A stretch of DNA of 64,000 nucleotides. It comes from Brevibacterium luteolum (GTDB lineage: Bacteria > Actinomycetota > Actinomycetes > Actinomycetales > Brevibacteriaceae). Position 1 is the stretch's first letter; each line of letters begins with the position of its first letter. Where the stretch lies: assembly GCF_013004595.1 (NCBI RefSeq), contig NZ_JABEMC010000010.1, positions 1-64,000 on the forward strand, written 5' to 3'. A model generated the notes under the pieces. The model was given only the letters and a program-made list of their open reading frames with translations. It did no database searches and was not told the origin of the DNA. The position numbers and the translations under genes are program-made. Below are positions 53,046-61,978 of the stretch, in pieces.

Positions 53046-54272
53046 ATGCACCTAGATGAATCAATCACTGCTATCACCAACGTGCGGATTCTCGATCCAG
53101 TCACCGAAACCGTGTCTGAACCGCAGTCTATCCAGATCAACGGTGATCGGATTTCGAGCATCAGTGCGGCAAACAACGAGTCCGACTCCTCAATCGATGC
53201 CGGAGGAGCGATCGCGATACCCGGTCTCATCGACTGTCACGTTCACGTTCTGGCCAATACTGCAGACCTTGGACGCCTGGGTGATGAGTCGCCTGCATAC
53301 CTGACCGCGTCGGCCATCAACACGATGCAAGGTGCTCTCCGACGCGGTTTCACAACGCTTCGGGATGCCGGAGGTGCGGACTTCGGGCTGGCCAGGGCAG
53401 CTGCAGAGCAGCTATTCCTTGCACCTCGGCTGTTCTTCGGCGGGAAGGCTCTGTCTCAAACCGGCGGCCATGCCGATATGCGCGGACCGGGGACGTCCAT
53501 CGTCGACCAGCACCAGTGCTGCCCGCACATTGGGACGGTGTGCGACGGCGTCGATGAAGTCCGCAAGGCCGCTCGCATGCAGTTGCGGACAGGTGCGGAC
53601 CACATCAAGATCATGCTCTCGGGCGGCGTCGCTTCGCCAACCGACCGAATCGACTCTACACAGTTCTCTGATGAGGAGATTCGGGCCGCCGTCGAAGAGG
53701 CAGCCGCTTCAAACCGCTACGTTCTCGGACACGCCTACACTGCCCGCGCGATCAACCGTGGGCTGAAGCTCGGGGTCCGCTCTATCGAGCACGGCAACCT
53801 TCTCGATGACGAGAGCATCAGACTCTTCACTGAGAACGACGCGTTCCTCGTGCCGACTCTTGTGACTTATGAACGGTTGAAGGCCGAAGGAGTCCGCCAC
53901 GGACTGCCGCAGGCAAGCGCCGACAAGGTCGACAGTGTGCTCTACGCAGGCCTGAAGGCACTCGAAGCCGCGGATCAGGGCGGGGTCAACATCGCGTACG
54001 GCTCTGACCTGCTGGGTGACATGTGGAAATGGCAGAGCAAAGAGTTCGAGATCCGTTCGCAAGTCCAGTCCGCTGGTGCCGTCCTGCGTTCTGCGACAAC
54101 AGTGGCCGCTCGCCTGTTGGATCAGGAAGGCGAACTCGGAATCATCCGCGAAGGCGCTCAGGCCGATATTGTCCTCTTGAACGCCAATCCGCTCGATGAC
54201 ATTACTGTGCTGGCGGAACCGCAGAAGTCGGTGCGTCACGTTTTCGTCCGCGGAGGCCTGGTTCACGCATAA
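53046..54272 (+). CDS. Metal-dependent amidohydrolase (imidazolonepropionase/prolidase-like)
   Basis: This 408-residue amidohydrolase-superfamily enzyme shows the full metal centre: HxH in LIDCHVHVLAN, a carboxylated Lys in DHIKIMLSGG, His in VLGHAYTARA, His in SIEHGNLLDDE, and the catalytic Asp in IAYGSDLLGDM. The pattern matches the Sgx9260-type Xaa-Pro/Xaa-Lys/Arg carboxypeptidase group and related N-acyl amino acid hydrolases. It is cytoplasmic. Its shared operator with the symporter suggests import followed by hydrolysis of an amide or dipeptide. Confidence 0.88.
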   Translation: MHLDESITAITNVRILDPVTETVSEPQSIQINGDRISSISAANNESDSSIDAGGAIAIPGLIDCHVHVLANTADLGRLGDESPAYLTASAINTMQGALRRGFTTLRDAGGADFGLARAAAEQLFLAPRLFFGGKALSQTGGHADMRGPGTSIVDQHQCCPHIGTVCDGVDEVRKAARMQLRTGADHIKIMLSGGVASPTDRIDSTQFSDEEIRAAVEEAAASNRYVLGHAYTARAINRGLKLGVRSIEHGNLLDDESIRLFTENDAFLVPTLVTYERLKAEGVRHGLPQASADKVDSVLYAGLKALEAADQGGVNIAYGSDLLGDMWKWQSKEFEIRSQVQSAGAVLRSATTVAARLLDQEGELGIIREGAQADIVLLNANPLDDITVLAEPQKSVRHVFVRGGLVHA

Positions 54273-54356
54273 CCGATATAACTGCGGAGCGCTCATGCTA
54301 ATGGGCACGATTGCTGTCGACGGCTTCGTGGGACACCGATGATCAGTACCGCGGGA

Positions 54357-54415
54357 CGCGAAGTCGTGTGTTGCTAAGGCCGGCAACCGTTGCCGGCTCA
54401 GCGCACGACTTCGCG
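54357..54415. terminator. Nested hairpin straddling the selB stop codon
   Basis: An outer stem CGCGAAGTCGTG (54357-54368) pairs perfectly with CACGACTTCGCG (54404-54415, the last codons of selB). Inside is a second hairpin GCCGGCA/TGCCGGC (54379-54397). There is no T-tract. It may terminate both converging transcripts or protect the selB mRNA 3' end. Confidence 0.6.
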
Positions 54416-56206
54416 CAGGTTGCCGTCCAGCCGGCGGGTCCAGCCGCGGGAGTCGAGGTGTTCGAGCAGCGGGATCGCGATCCGGCGGGTGGTGCCGAGT
54501 GCCTGCCGGGCCTGGCTGGCGGTGAAGGGCTGGTCGAGTGCGGCCAGCACCCGCATCGCCTGGGCCGGTGCGCTCGGGAGCAGCACCACGCCCTCAGAGA
54601 TGCGGATGAGCCGGCCGGTCCGTTCGGCAGCCGCGAGCTCCCTGGAACCCAGGTTCAGCCGAGCCAGATCGTCGGCTTCCGGAGCGCTGAAGGGGCTGGC
54701 TGCCAGCTGCCGTTCGAGTGCGGCGATGCCCTTCTCCGCCCGGCCCAAATCAGCCCGCTGCTGCAGCGGGCGGATGAGCCCGTCGCGCTGCCGGAGCCTG
54801 GCGGCTTTGATGACGGCATCGAGCAGCTCTGCGTGCGGCAGTTCGAGAGCATGCGCGGCAGCCTGACGGCTGAGGCCTGGTGAGAGCGCATCGGTTTTAA
54901 GGTGGGCGGCAAGCAGCTGCCGCAGGCGAGACGCCCAGGTGCGCACCGCCTCGGCGGTGGCCAGCCAGTCGCCGATCGCAACGACGCCTGCCGGCAGCTG
55001 GACCCCAGCAAGCTCACCGATGTCGAATCCGAAGCGCCGAAGCGTCTCCACGCGCACTGCCTGCCGGCGGGTGACCTCGGCTGCCACCGACCCGCCAGCC
55101 GGCAGTTCGGCCAACGCCTCGGCGCGCCTGTGCCCGGCCCCGCGGCGGGTCAGGGCCGGCGGGTCGAGGTCGAGGACCTGCACGCCGGCAACCACCATCT
55201 TCGCCCCGGAGTCGCGCAGCACCATTCGATCACCGAGCTGCAGGGGCAGCGGCCGGCTGAGCTGCAGCCGCGCATGATCGGCATCGAAGGGCCGCAGCCT
55301 GGCCCCGATCGCAGCAGTGCCGATGTGGACGGTGATGTGCTCGCTGCCCTCATCGAGCGCCCCGCCTGAAGCCCATCGGACATCGACGGTGTCGGTGATC
55401 CACCAGTCGGCGGAGATGAGCGCGTCCCCACGGTGCACTTCGGCTGCCGGCATGCCGCGCAGGTTCAGTGCCGCCCGGCTCACCGGTTCGAGCACCTCGG
55501 ACTGCTGACCGCGGGACTGCAGCCCGCGGACGGTGACCTCATTCGGCTCGCCGGTCTCTTGCCCGATGAGCTGCAGCCGCTCACCTGCCCGCACCGTGCC
55601 GCCGGCGAGCGTGCCGGTGATAACCGTGCCCGACCCTGCGATCGTGAACGCCCGGTCGACCCACAGGCGCAGCCGGGTGTGAGGGTCCGGCTCCGGCAGC
55701 CCGGCAAGCACTCCGTCAAGAGCCCCGCGCACCTCGTCGAGTCCCTCACCGGTGACGCCGGAGCAGGCGACGATCGGTGCAGCGGCCAATCCGGTCCCGC
55801 GCAGTTCGGCACGCGCCCGGGCCGTCACCTCGGGCACGGCGTCCGGGGCGCGGTCACGGCGGGTGATGACGATCAGACCTGCCGTGATGCCGAGGGCTGC
55901 AATCGCGTCGCGGTGCTCGCTCGACTGCGCCTGCCAGCCTTCATCGGCGGCGATGACGAAACAGACGACGGGGACGGGTCCGAGGCCGGCGAGCATATTG
56001 CCGACGTAGCGTTCGTGGCCGGGCACGTCGACGAAGGCGACCTGGCGGCCAGACGGCAGGGCCGTCCACGCGAAGCCGAGGTCGATGGTCAGCCCGCGTT
56101 TGCGCTCTTCAGCCCACCGGTCGGGTTCGATTCCGGTCAGTGCCCGCACGAGCGTCGATTTGCCGTGGTCGACGTGCCCGGCGGTGGCGATGACGAAGCT
56201 GCTCAT
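54398..56206 (-). CDS. selB: Selenocysteine-specific elongation factor
   Basis: This 602-residue factor delivers Sec-tRNA to UGA codons at SECIS hairpins. The EF-Tu-like GTPase part has GHVDHGKST, DVPGHE and an atypical fourth motif (TRRD in place of NKxD), then two beta-barrels. The C-terminal half (about 370-602) is the winged-helix SECIS-binding region, with VLAALDQPFTASQARQALGTTRRIAIPLLEHLDSRGWTRR as the last winged helix. It overlaps selA by four bases. Confidence 0.94.
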   Translation of the reverse strand: MSSFVIATAGHVDHGKSTLVRALTGIEPDRWAEERKRGLTIDLGFAWTALPSGRQVAFVDVPGHERYVGNMLAGLGPVPVVCFVIAADEGWQAQSSEHRDAIAALGITAGLIVITRRDRAPDAVPEVTARARAELRGTGLAAAPIVACSGVTGEGLDEVRGALDGVLAGLPEPDPHTRLRLWVDRAFTIAGSGTVITGTLAGGTVRAGERLQLIGQETGEPNEVTVRGLQSRGQQSEVLEPVSRAALNLRGMPAAEVHRGDALISADWWITDTVDVRWASGGALDEGSEHITVHIGTAAIGARLRPFDADHARLQLSRPLPLQLGDRMVLRDSGAKMVVAGVQVLDLDPPALTRRGAGHRRAEALAELPAGGSVAAEVTRRQAVRVETLRRFGFDIGELAGVQLPAGVVAIGDWLATAEAVRTWASRLRQLLAAHLKTDALSPGLSRQAAAHALELPHAELLDAVIKAARLRQRDGLIRPLQQRADLGRAEKGIAALERQLAASPFSAPEADDLARLNLGSRELAAAERTGRLIRISEGVVLLPSAPAQAMRVLAALDQPFTASQARQALGTTRRIAIPLLEHLDSRGWTRRLDGNLREVVR

Positions 56207-57552
56207 CTGCCGTTCCCGAGGCGGCCGCCGGCAGCCCTGATGGCATCGGCGAGTGCCGGGTCCTGGTCTGCGGGGATGCAGCGCAGGTCGATGAGGCAGC
56301 TGCCGTCATGCACGCGCGGCAGGACGGCCGGGTCGCCGGTGCGCAGGGCTGGGGCGAAGTCCTCGGGCAGGGCGAGCGCCCAGCCCGGCAGCGGCACCCC
56401 GGTGCCGCCACCGCCGCCTACCCGGCCGTCATGTGCCACGACGGTGCCGCCGACCTGCGCGGTGAGGGCGTCGGTGCGGCGGCGCAGCTCAGCAGGGTCG
56501 GCGTGCAGCATCGCATGCACCGGGCTGGTGCCGGCACGCAGCGTAGCGTCGAGTGCGGCGAGGGTGAGCTTGTCGGCGCGGACGGCGCGGGCCAGCGGGT
56601 GACGGGCGAGCCGGGCGATCGTCTCAGAGGTGCCGAGCAGCAGCCCGGCCTGCGGGCCGCCGAGGAGTTTGTCACCGGAGGCGATGACGGCATCGGCTCC
56701 CGCCGCCAGGGCCGCCTCGATGCTCGGCTCGTCCGGCAGGACGGGATCGGCGCTCAGCAGTCCGGAGCCGACGTCGACGATGAGGGGCACGGAGTGCTCA
56801 CGGCACAGTGCGGCGAGCGCGGCGGTCTCGACGGCGGCGGTGAAGCCGGTGAGCGCGAAGTTCGAGGGGTGGACTTTGAGCACGCAGCCGGCTCCAGCGT
56901 CGAGGGCGGTGGCGTAGTCCTCTGGGTGGGTGCGATTCGTGGTGCCGACTTCGCGCAGCTGCGTGCCGGCAGCGGTGATGAGGTCGGAGAGCCGGAAGCC
57001 GGCACCGATCTCGATGAACTCCCCGCGGCTGATGACGATCCCACCGTGGCCGGGTCCCTCCTGCCCGCCTCCGCCGGCTGCCGGTCCCCCGCCCAGTGCG
57101 GTGGCGGCCAGCAGCAGCGCGGCCGCGCCGTTGTTGACGATGAGCGCATCCTCGGCATGCGGGCAGCGCTGCAGCAGGGCCGCCCGTGCTGCGGCTCCGC
57201 GCCGGGACCGGGCGCCGGAAGGCAGGTCGAGTTCGACGTCGACGTACCCTGCGGCATCGGCCAGGGCCTGCTGGGCGGGCTCGCCCAAGGGGGCGCGGCC
57301 GAGGTTGGTGTGGATGATGACGCCGGTGGCGTTGAGCACCGGGGTCAGGGAGGAGGCCCGCTGGGAGCCGACGGCCTCAAGCACCGTCTCGACCACCTCG
57401 GCGGCGGGGATCTCCCCGCGGCGGGCACGGGCCTGGGCGGCGCGCACGAGCCCGAGCACCACGCTGCGGCCGAGTGAGCGGCTGGCGGCGATGAGCTGCG
57501 GATGCTCCATGAGCCGGTCGGTGCGCGGGATGGCGCGACGCGGGTCCTCCAC
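56203..57552 (-). CDS. selA: L-seryl-tRNA(Sec) selenium transferase
   Basis: This 449-residue PLP enzyme converts Ser-tRNA(Sec) to Sec-tRNA(Sec) with selenophosphate. The PLP lysine lies in VIASGDKLLGGPQAGLLLG; VINTNLGRAPLGE-like VIIHTNLGRAPLGEPA and NNGAAALLLAATAL are conserved. GTG 57552 has GAGGAGG upstream. It lies just downstream of the tRNA-Sec gene on the same strand and is coupled to selB. Confidence 0.95.
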   Translation of the reverse strand: MEDPRRAIPRTDRLMEHPQLIAASRSLGRSVVLGLVRAAQARARRGEIPAAEVVETVLEAVGSQRASSLTPVLNATGVIIHTNLGRAPLGEPAQQALADAAGYVDVELDLPSGARSRRGAAARAALLQRCPHAEDALIVNNGAAALLLAATALGGGPAAGGGGQEGPGHGGIVISRGEFIEIGAGFRLSDLITAAGTQLREVGTTNRTHPEDYATALDAGAGCVLKVHPSNFALTGFTAAVETAALAALCREHSVPLIVDVGSGLLSADPVLPDEPSIEAALAAGADAVIASGDKLLGGPQAGLLLGTSETIARLARHPLARAVRADKLTLAALDATLRAGTSPVHAMLHADPAELRRRTDALTAQVGGTVVAHDGRVGGGGGTGVPLPGWALALPEDFAPALRTGDPAVLPRVHDGSCLIDLRCIPADQDPALADAIRAAGGRLGNGR

Positions 57553-57576
57553 GATCCTCCTCGACTCTGAAGCCAG

Positions 57577-57671
57577 TGGCGGAGGCGGACGGGAATCGAA
57601 CCCGCCAGACCGAGGTGCTCGGTCTCACCGGTTTTGAAGACCGGGGGGCCCACCAGGACCCGGACGCCTCC
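57577..57671 (-). tRNA. selC: tRNA-Sec (anticodon UCA)
   Basis: On the minus strand, GGAGGCG at 57671-57665 pairs with the CGCCTCC that precedes the encoded GCCA at 57580-57577. The anticodon loop CTTCAAA gives UCA (TGA on the plus strand, 57635-57637). A long variable arm GAGACCGAGCACCTCGGTCT and T-arm GGGTTCGATTCCC follow. About 95 bases, the long-variable-arm form expected for selenocysteine tRNA. Confidence 0.92.
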
Positions 57672-57705
57672 GCGCTCCAACCTACCACCACCTATACTCG
57701 CGGGC

Positions 57706-58755
57706 ATGGACATCACAGATGCACACACGTCCTCACCTCGACTGACATCGTTGGCCGCCGGCGGCGGCTGTGCGTGCAAGATCCCTCCCGGTGAGCTCGA
57801 AGACGCACTCGCAGCGCTCACCGGCCAGACCGGCCCTGATGTGCTCGTCGGCCTCGATGACGGCGATGATGCCGCCGCCGTGCAGATCCGCGGGGATCTG
57901 GCGGTGCTCTCAACAGCTGATTTCTTCACCCCGGTCGTCGACTCCGCCTACGACTGGGGGCGGATCGCTGCGGCGAATGCGCTCTCGGACATCTACGCGA
58001 TGGGCGGGGTGCCTGTCGTGGCGATCAACCTCATCGGCTGGCCGCGCGAGGTGCTGCCGATGGAGCTCATGAGCGAGGTGCTCGCCGGCGGGGTCGCGGT
58101 CGCCGAGGAGGTCGGCTGCCCGGTCATCGGCGGGCATTCGATCACCGCACCCGAACCGATCTACGGAATGGCTGTCACCGGGACCGCAGACCCGTCCCGG
58201 CTGCTGCGCAATGACGCCGCCGAGGCGGGTCTGCCGCTCACGTTGACGAAACCGCTGGGCGTGGGTGTGCTGAACAATCGGCACAAGGCCACTGGCGAGG
58301 TGTTCGATGAGGCGATCGAGACGATGACGACACTCAATGCCACCGCCTCGGCTGCCGCACTCGAGGCCGGGGTCACCGCCGCGACCGATGTCACCGGGTT
58401 CGGGCTGCTCGGGCATCTGCACAAGATGTGCCGGGCTTCCGGCATCGGCGCGGAGATCGACATGGCCGCCGTGCCGGTGCTCGATGCCGCGGTGCGCAGT
58501 CTGGCCGAGGGGTTTGTGCCCGGTGGGACGAGGCGCAATCTCGACTGGGTGCGCTCGGAGCTCGACGGTTCTTCTGCTGCCGACGGTTCCCGTTCGGTCG
58601 GCACTCTCGAGGTGGGTGCCGGGGTGAGCGAGGAGGACGTGCTCATGCTCGCCGATGCGCAGACGTCCGGTGGGCTGCTCGTCGTCGGTGAGCTGCCCGG
58701 CCACCCGGTCATCGGCGTCACCCGCGCCGAGCCTGGCATCAGCATCCGGCGGTAG
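57706..58755 (+). CDS. selD: Selenophosphate synthetase
   Basis: This 349-residue enzyme makes selenophosphate from selenide and ATP. The active-site loop is AAGGGCACKIPP with Cys22 (not Sec) and Lys25. The Asp residues of LVGLDDGDDAAAV bind metal-ATP; DFFTPVVDSAYDWGRIAAANALSDIYAMGG and VTAATDVTGFGLLGHL are conserved. ATG 57706 starts 34 bases from the divergent tRNA-Sec, so the two share a promoter region. Confidence 0.94.
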   Translation: MDITDAHTSSPRLTSLAAGGGCACKIPPGELEDALAALTGQTGPDVLVGLDDGDDAAAVQIRGDLAVLSTADFFTPVVDSAYDWGRIAAANALSDIYAMGGVPVVAINLIGWPREVLPMELMSEVLAGGVAVAEEVGCPVIGGHSITAPEPIYGMAVTGTADPSRLLRNDAAEAGLPLTLTKPLGVGVLNNRHKATGEVFDEAIETMTTLNATASAAALEAGVTAATDVTGFGLLGHLHKMCRASGIGAEIDMAAVPVLDAAVRSLAEGFVPGGTRRNLDWVRSELDGSSAADGSRSVGTLEVGAGVSEEDVLMLADAQTSGGLLVVGELPGHPVIGVTRAEPGISIRR

Positions 58756-58819
58756 TGCGCACAGCCTGAGTGCCGCTGGAGTTCGAGCGCATCAGAGGTG
58801 TCGGCGATAGGTTGGACAG

Positions 58820-60712
58820 GTGAGCGATTCAGACACCCGTACCAGCCGATCCGCGAACACTCGCAGCGCGCAGGAGATCCTCGAAGGGGTCTTCGGCTTT
58901 GATGCCTTCCGTGGGGATCAGGCCGAGATCGTCGAGCATGTCAGTGCCGGCGGCGATGCGGTCGTACTCATGCCCACCGGTGGTGGGAAGTCGCTGTGCT
59001 ACCAGGTGCCGGCTCTTGTGCGCGACGGCACTGGGGTGGTGATCTCACCGCTCATCGCGCTCATGGAGGATCAGGTCGCAGCGCTGCGCGCCAATGGCGT
59101 CCAGGCGGCCTTTCTCAACTCGACGCTGAGCTGGGAGGATGTCCAGCAGGTCGAGGCGGCGCTGCTCGCCGGTGAACTCGACCTGCTCTATCTGGCACCT
59201 GAGCGTCTCGTCCAGGAGCGCACGCTGGCCGTGCTGGAGCGCGCACGGATTTCGCTGTTCGCCATCGATGAGGCGCACTGCGTCTCTCAGTGGGGCCACG
59301 ATTTCCGCACCGACTATCTGGGCTTGGCGGTGCTGGCAGACCGGTTTCCCGGGGTTCCGCGCATCGCGCTGACGGCTACCGCGACGCAGGCCACGCACGT
59401 TGAGCTGACCGAACGCCTCAAACTCGACGGTGCCCGGCATTTCGTTGCGAGTTTCGACCGGCCCAACATCCAGTACCGCATCGAACCGAAATCCCGGGCG
59501 CGTCAGCAGCTGCTGCGGTTTCTGCGCACCGAGCATGCCGGGGATGCCGGGATCGTCTACTGCCTCTCCCGCCGCGGCGTCGAGCAGACAGCGGAGTTCC
59601 TGCGCGGCGAGGGCTTGGCCGCACTGCCCTATCATGCGGGTCTGAGTGAGGTGGAGCGGGCGGAGAATCAGCGCCGGTTCCTCCGCGAGGAGGGCATCAT
59701 CATGGTCGCCACGATCGCGTTCGGGATGGGGATCGACAAACCCGATGTGCGCTTCGTCGCCCATCTCGACCTGCCGAAGTCTGTGGAGGGCTACTACCAG
59801 GAGACGGGACGGGCCGGTCGTGACGGGCTGCCGTCGACGGCGTGGATGGCCTATGGTCTCGGCGATGTCGTGCAGCTGGGCAGGATGATCGACCAGTCAG
59901 AGGGTTCGGCGGCGCACCGCCGGCGCCAGCGTGAGCACCTTGAGGCGATGCTCGCCCTGTGCGAGACGGTCGAATGCCGCAGGGTGCAGATTCTGCGCTA
60001 CTTCGGCCAAGACGCCAGGCCCTGCGGCAACTGCGATACGTGTCTGCAGCCGCCCCGCACCTGGGATGCGACAGTGCCGGTGCAGAAGCTCATGTCAGCG
60101 GTCATCCGCCTCGACCGCCAGCGCGGGGAGCGCTTTGGGGCCGGGCAGATCATCGATGTGCTGCGCGGACGGGTCAGTGATCGTTCGACTGCTTCACGGC
60201 ATGAGGAGCTGAGTGTGTGGGGCGTCGGTGCCGATCTCTCCCCGGCGGTCTGGCGTTCGATCGTCCGGCAGCTGCTGGCCCGCGGGCTGCTGCAGGCCAT
60301 CGGCGATTACGGGGTGCTCGTCGTCCCGGAGGCGGCTGGTCCGGTGCTGCGCGGTGAAGAGTCTGTGCTGTTGCGCGAGGATGTGCAGGGTCCCGGCAAC
60401 CGGACTCCTCGGTCGGGCGACGGCGCATCTGCTGGGCCCGGTCGTAGCCGGCGCAGCCGAAGCGCTGCAGCAGAGCTGACCGGTGCTGATGCCGAGCTGT
60501 TCGAAACCCTGCGCTCCTGGCGCACCCGGGAAGCGTCGAGCCAGGGGGTGCCGCCCTATGTGGTGTTCTCCGATGCGACCCTGGTGGGAATCGTACGCGC
60601 TCGGCCCACCGACTCAGCCGCCCTCAACGAGGTCAGCGGCGTGGGTGCGACGAAACTCGACCGCTACGGTGACGCCGTCCTGGGCATCGTCGCCGAGGCG
60701 ACAGCTGACTGA
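58820..60712 (+). CDS. recQ: ATP-dependent DNA helicase RecQ
   Basis: This 630-residue helicase starts at GTG 58820. It has Walker [13 protein letters not shown], the DEAH box [16 protein letters not shown], motif [12 protein letters not shown], a zinc site ([18 protein letters not shown]), an RQC winged helix (about 425-490) and an HRDC domain at the C-terminus (about 555-630). A Gly/Ser/Arg-rich linker (about 515-550) separates RQC and HRDC. It acts in recombination and fork repair. It interrupts the selenium genes without obvious link to them. Confidence 0.95.
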   Translation: MSDSDTRTSRSANTRSAQEILEGVFGFDAFRGDQAEIVEHVSAGGDAVVLMPTGGGKSLCYQVPALVRDGTGVVISPLIALMEDQVAALRANGVQAAFLNSTLSWEDVQQVEAALLAGELDLLYLAPERLVQERTLAVLERARISLFAIDEAHCVSQWGHDFRTDYLGLAVLADRFPGVPRIALTATATQATHVELTERLKLDGARHFVASFDRPNIQYRIEPKSRARQQLLRFLRTEHAGDAGIVYCLSRRGVEQTAEFLRGEGLAALPYHAGLSEVERAENQRRFLREEGIIMVATIAFGMGIDKPDVRFVAHLDLPKSVEGYYQETGRAGRDGLPSTAWMAYGLGDVVQLGRMIDQSEGSAAHRRRQREHLEAMLALCETVECRRVQILRYFGQDARPCGNCDTCLQPPRTWDATVPVQKLMSAVIRLDRQRGERFGAGQIIDVLRGRVSDRSTASRHEELSVWGVGADLSPAVWRSIVRQLLARGLLQAIGDYGVLVVPEAAGPVLRGEESVLLREDVQGPGNRTPRSGDGASAGPGRSRRSRSAAAELTGADAELFETLRSWRTREASSQGVPPYVVFSDATLVGIVRARPTDSAALNEVSGVGATKLDRYGDAVLGIVAEATAD

Positions 60713-60819
60713 GCTGTCCGGTCTGCCAGGTGCCGTCAGCACAGCCTCCGGGTGCCGTCGGCTCCGAAGGTGGCGATGACAATCGGGCCTTCCAGCTGCC
60801 GAACGGATCGGCAGCCGGT

Positions 60820-61968
60820 TCACCCAGCTGTCGTGATCGAGTCGTCGGTGATGCCGGCCGCTTGCCGGGCAGCGAGACGGTCCTTCTGCGGTTCGATGAC
60901 GTGCTTGGGGTCCTTCGTCGACTCCAGACCGGCTTCCAGGACGCCGAACCGGGTCAGAGCGGAGGCGGCCAGCAGCGCAGTTCCCGAGGCGGCGGCGACG
61001 AGCCGGTTGCCGGCGAACAGCGTGCCGATGCCGCCGGCGATCGCCAGGCGCTCAGCCCATGTGAGCTTGGCACCCGGCTTGCCGGTCTCGAGCGGCTCTG
61101 CTTCGGCCGGGTGCATGTGGTCCTTCATGACGTGCATGGCGACGACATCGCCGACCACGCCGAGGGCCGCGAGCGCCCGTGCTGGGGCGGTCTGAGCAGC
61201 GGGGGTCGTCACCATCGCAGCGCCGCCGGCAGCAAGACTGGCCGAGGAGACGAACACATACGGCAGGTGCTTGCGGGCTCCATGCCAGGTCGGCACGGCG
61301 GTGTCGGAGAGCAGCACGGCGGTGTAGGCGGCCAGGGGTGCCGCGAGCACTGCGGCTGCCAGCCCGGACGGCCCTTCAACTCCCCGCAGCACCGGACGCA
61401 GCGGGCCCAGCGGCAGCTTCTCACCGGTGAGGCGGTCGATCTCAGAGGCTGCGGCGACTCCCATCGGCGTGGAGAAGCCGGCGAGGATCCAGGAGCCGAG
61501 GCTCATCGGGGAGGTGACTTTGACGGTGCGCATCATGTTGAGGAACCGTTCGGGCCGGCCGAGGTCCATGATGAGGGCGACCGCGCCAGCGCTGACAGCT
61601 CCGAGGGCCGTCAGCCGCGTATTGCGGCGCAGCAGCTCCCGGCCGGTCAGCTGCGCGCCGAGAGCCAGCAGCCCGGAACCCCCGGCGAGCCCGCCGAGGA
61701 ACAGGTAGGTCGAGATCTCATGCCCCCACGGCGGGGCCTTGACAATGGGCCGGCCGTAATACGAGGTGAACTGCGCCTCGGCGACCATCGGCATCTCCCG
61801 CGAGCCATCCGCCACGCCGCCTCGGCGGCGGCCGCCGCCGGGACCGGCACCTCGGGCGCGGCCGCGGCCCTGAGCACCGTCGTCGCTGCGGGAGCGGCGG
61901 AACAGGTCGCGCCTGCGCCTCCGCGGCGGCTCGGGCGGGCGGTAGGAGTCGAATTCGCTGGTCGTCAC
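60820..61968 (-). CDS. Formate dehydrogenase membrane anchor, NrfD/PsrC-type
   Basis: This 382-residue membrane subunit passes electrons to quinone. A long Arg-rich cytoplasmic N-terminus (about 1-60) precedes eight or so helices starting at GHEISTYLFLGGLAGGSGLLALGAQL, with DLGRPERFLNMMRTVKVTSPMSLGSWILAGF as the NrfD core. GTG 61968 has GGGAGAG upstream and lies 11 bases after the iron-sulfur subunit stop. Confidence 0.88.
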   Translation of the reverse strand: MTTSEFDSYRPPEPPRRRRRDLFRRSRSDDGAQGRGRARGAGPGGGRRRGGVADGSREMPMVAEAQFTSYYGRPIVKAPPWGHEISTYLFLGGLAGGSGLLALGAQLTGRELLRRNTRLTALGAVSAGAVALIMDLGRPERFLNMMRTVKVTSPMSLGSWILAGFSTPMGVAAASEIDRLTGEKLPLGPLRPVLRGVEGPSGLAAAVLAAPLAAYTAVLLSDTAVPTWHGARKHLPYVFVSSASLAAGGAAMVTTPAAQTAPARALAALGVVGDVVAMHVMKDHMHPAEAEPLETGKPGAKLTWAERLAIAGGIGTLFAGNRLVAAASGTALLAASALTRFGVLEAGLESTKDPKHVIEPQKDRLAARQAAGITDDSITTAG

Positions 61969-61978
61969 GCGCTCTCCC

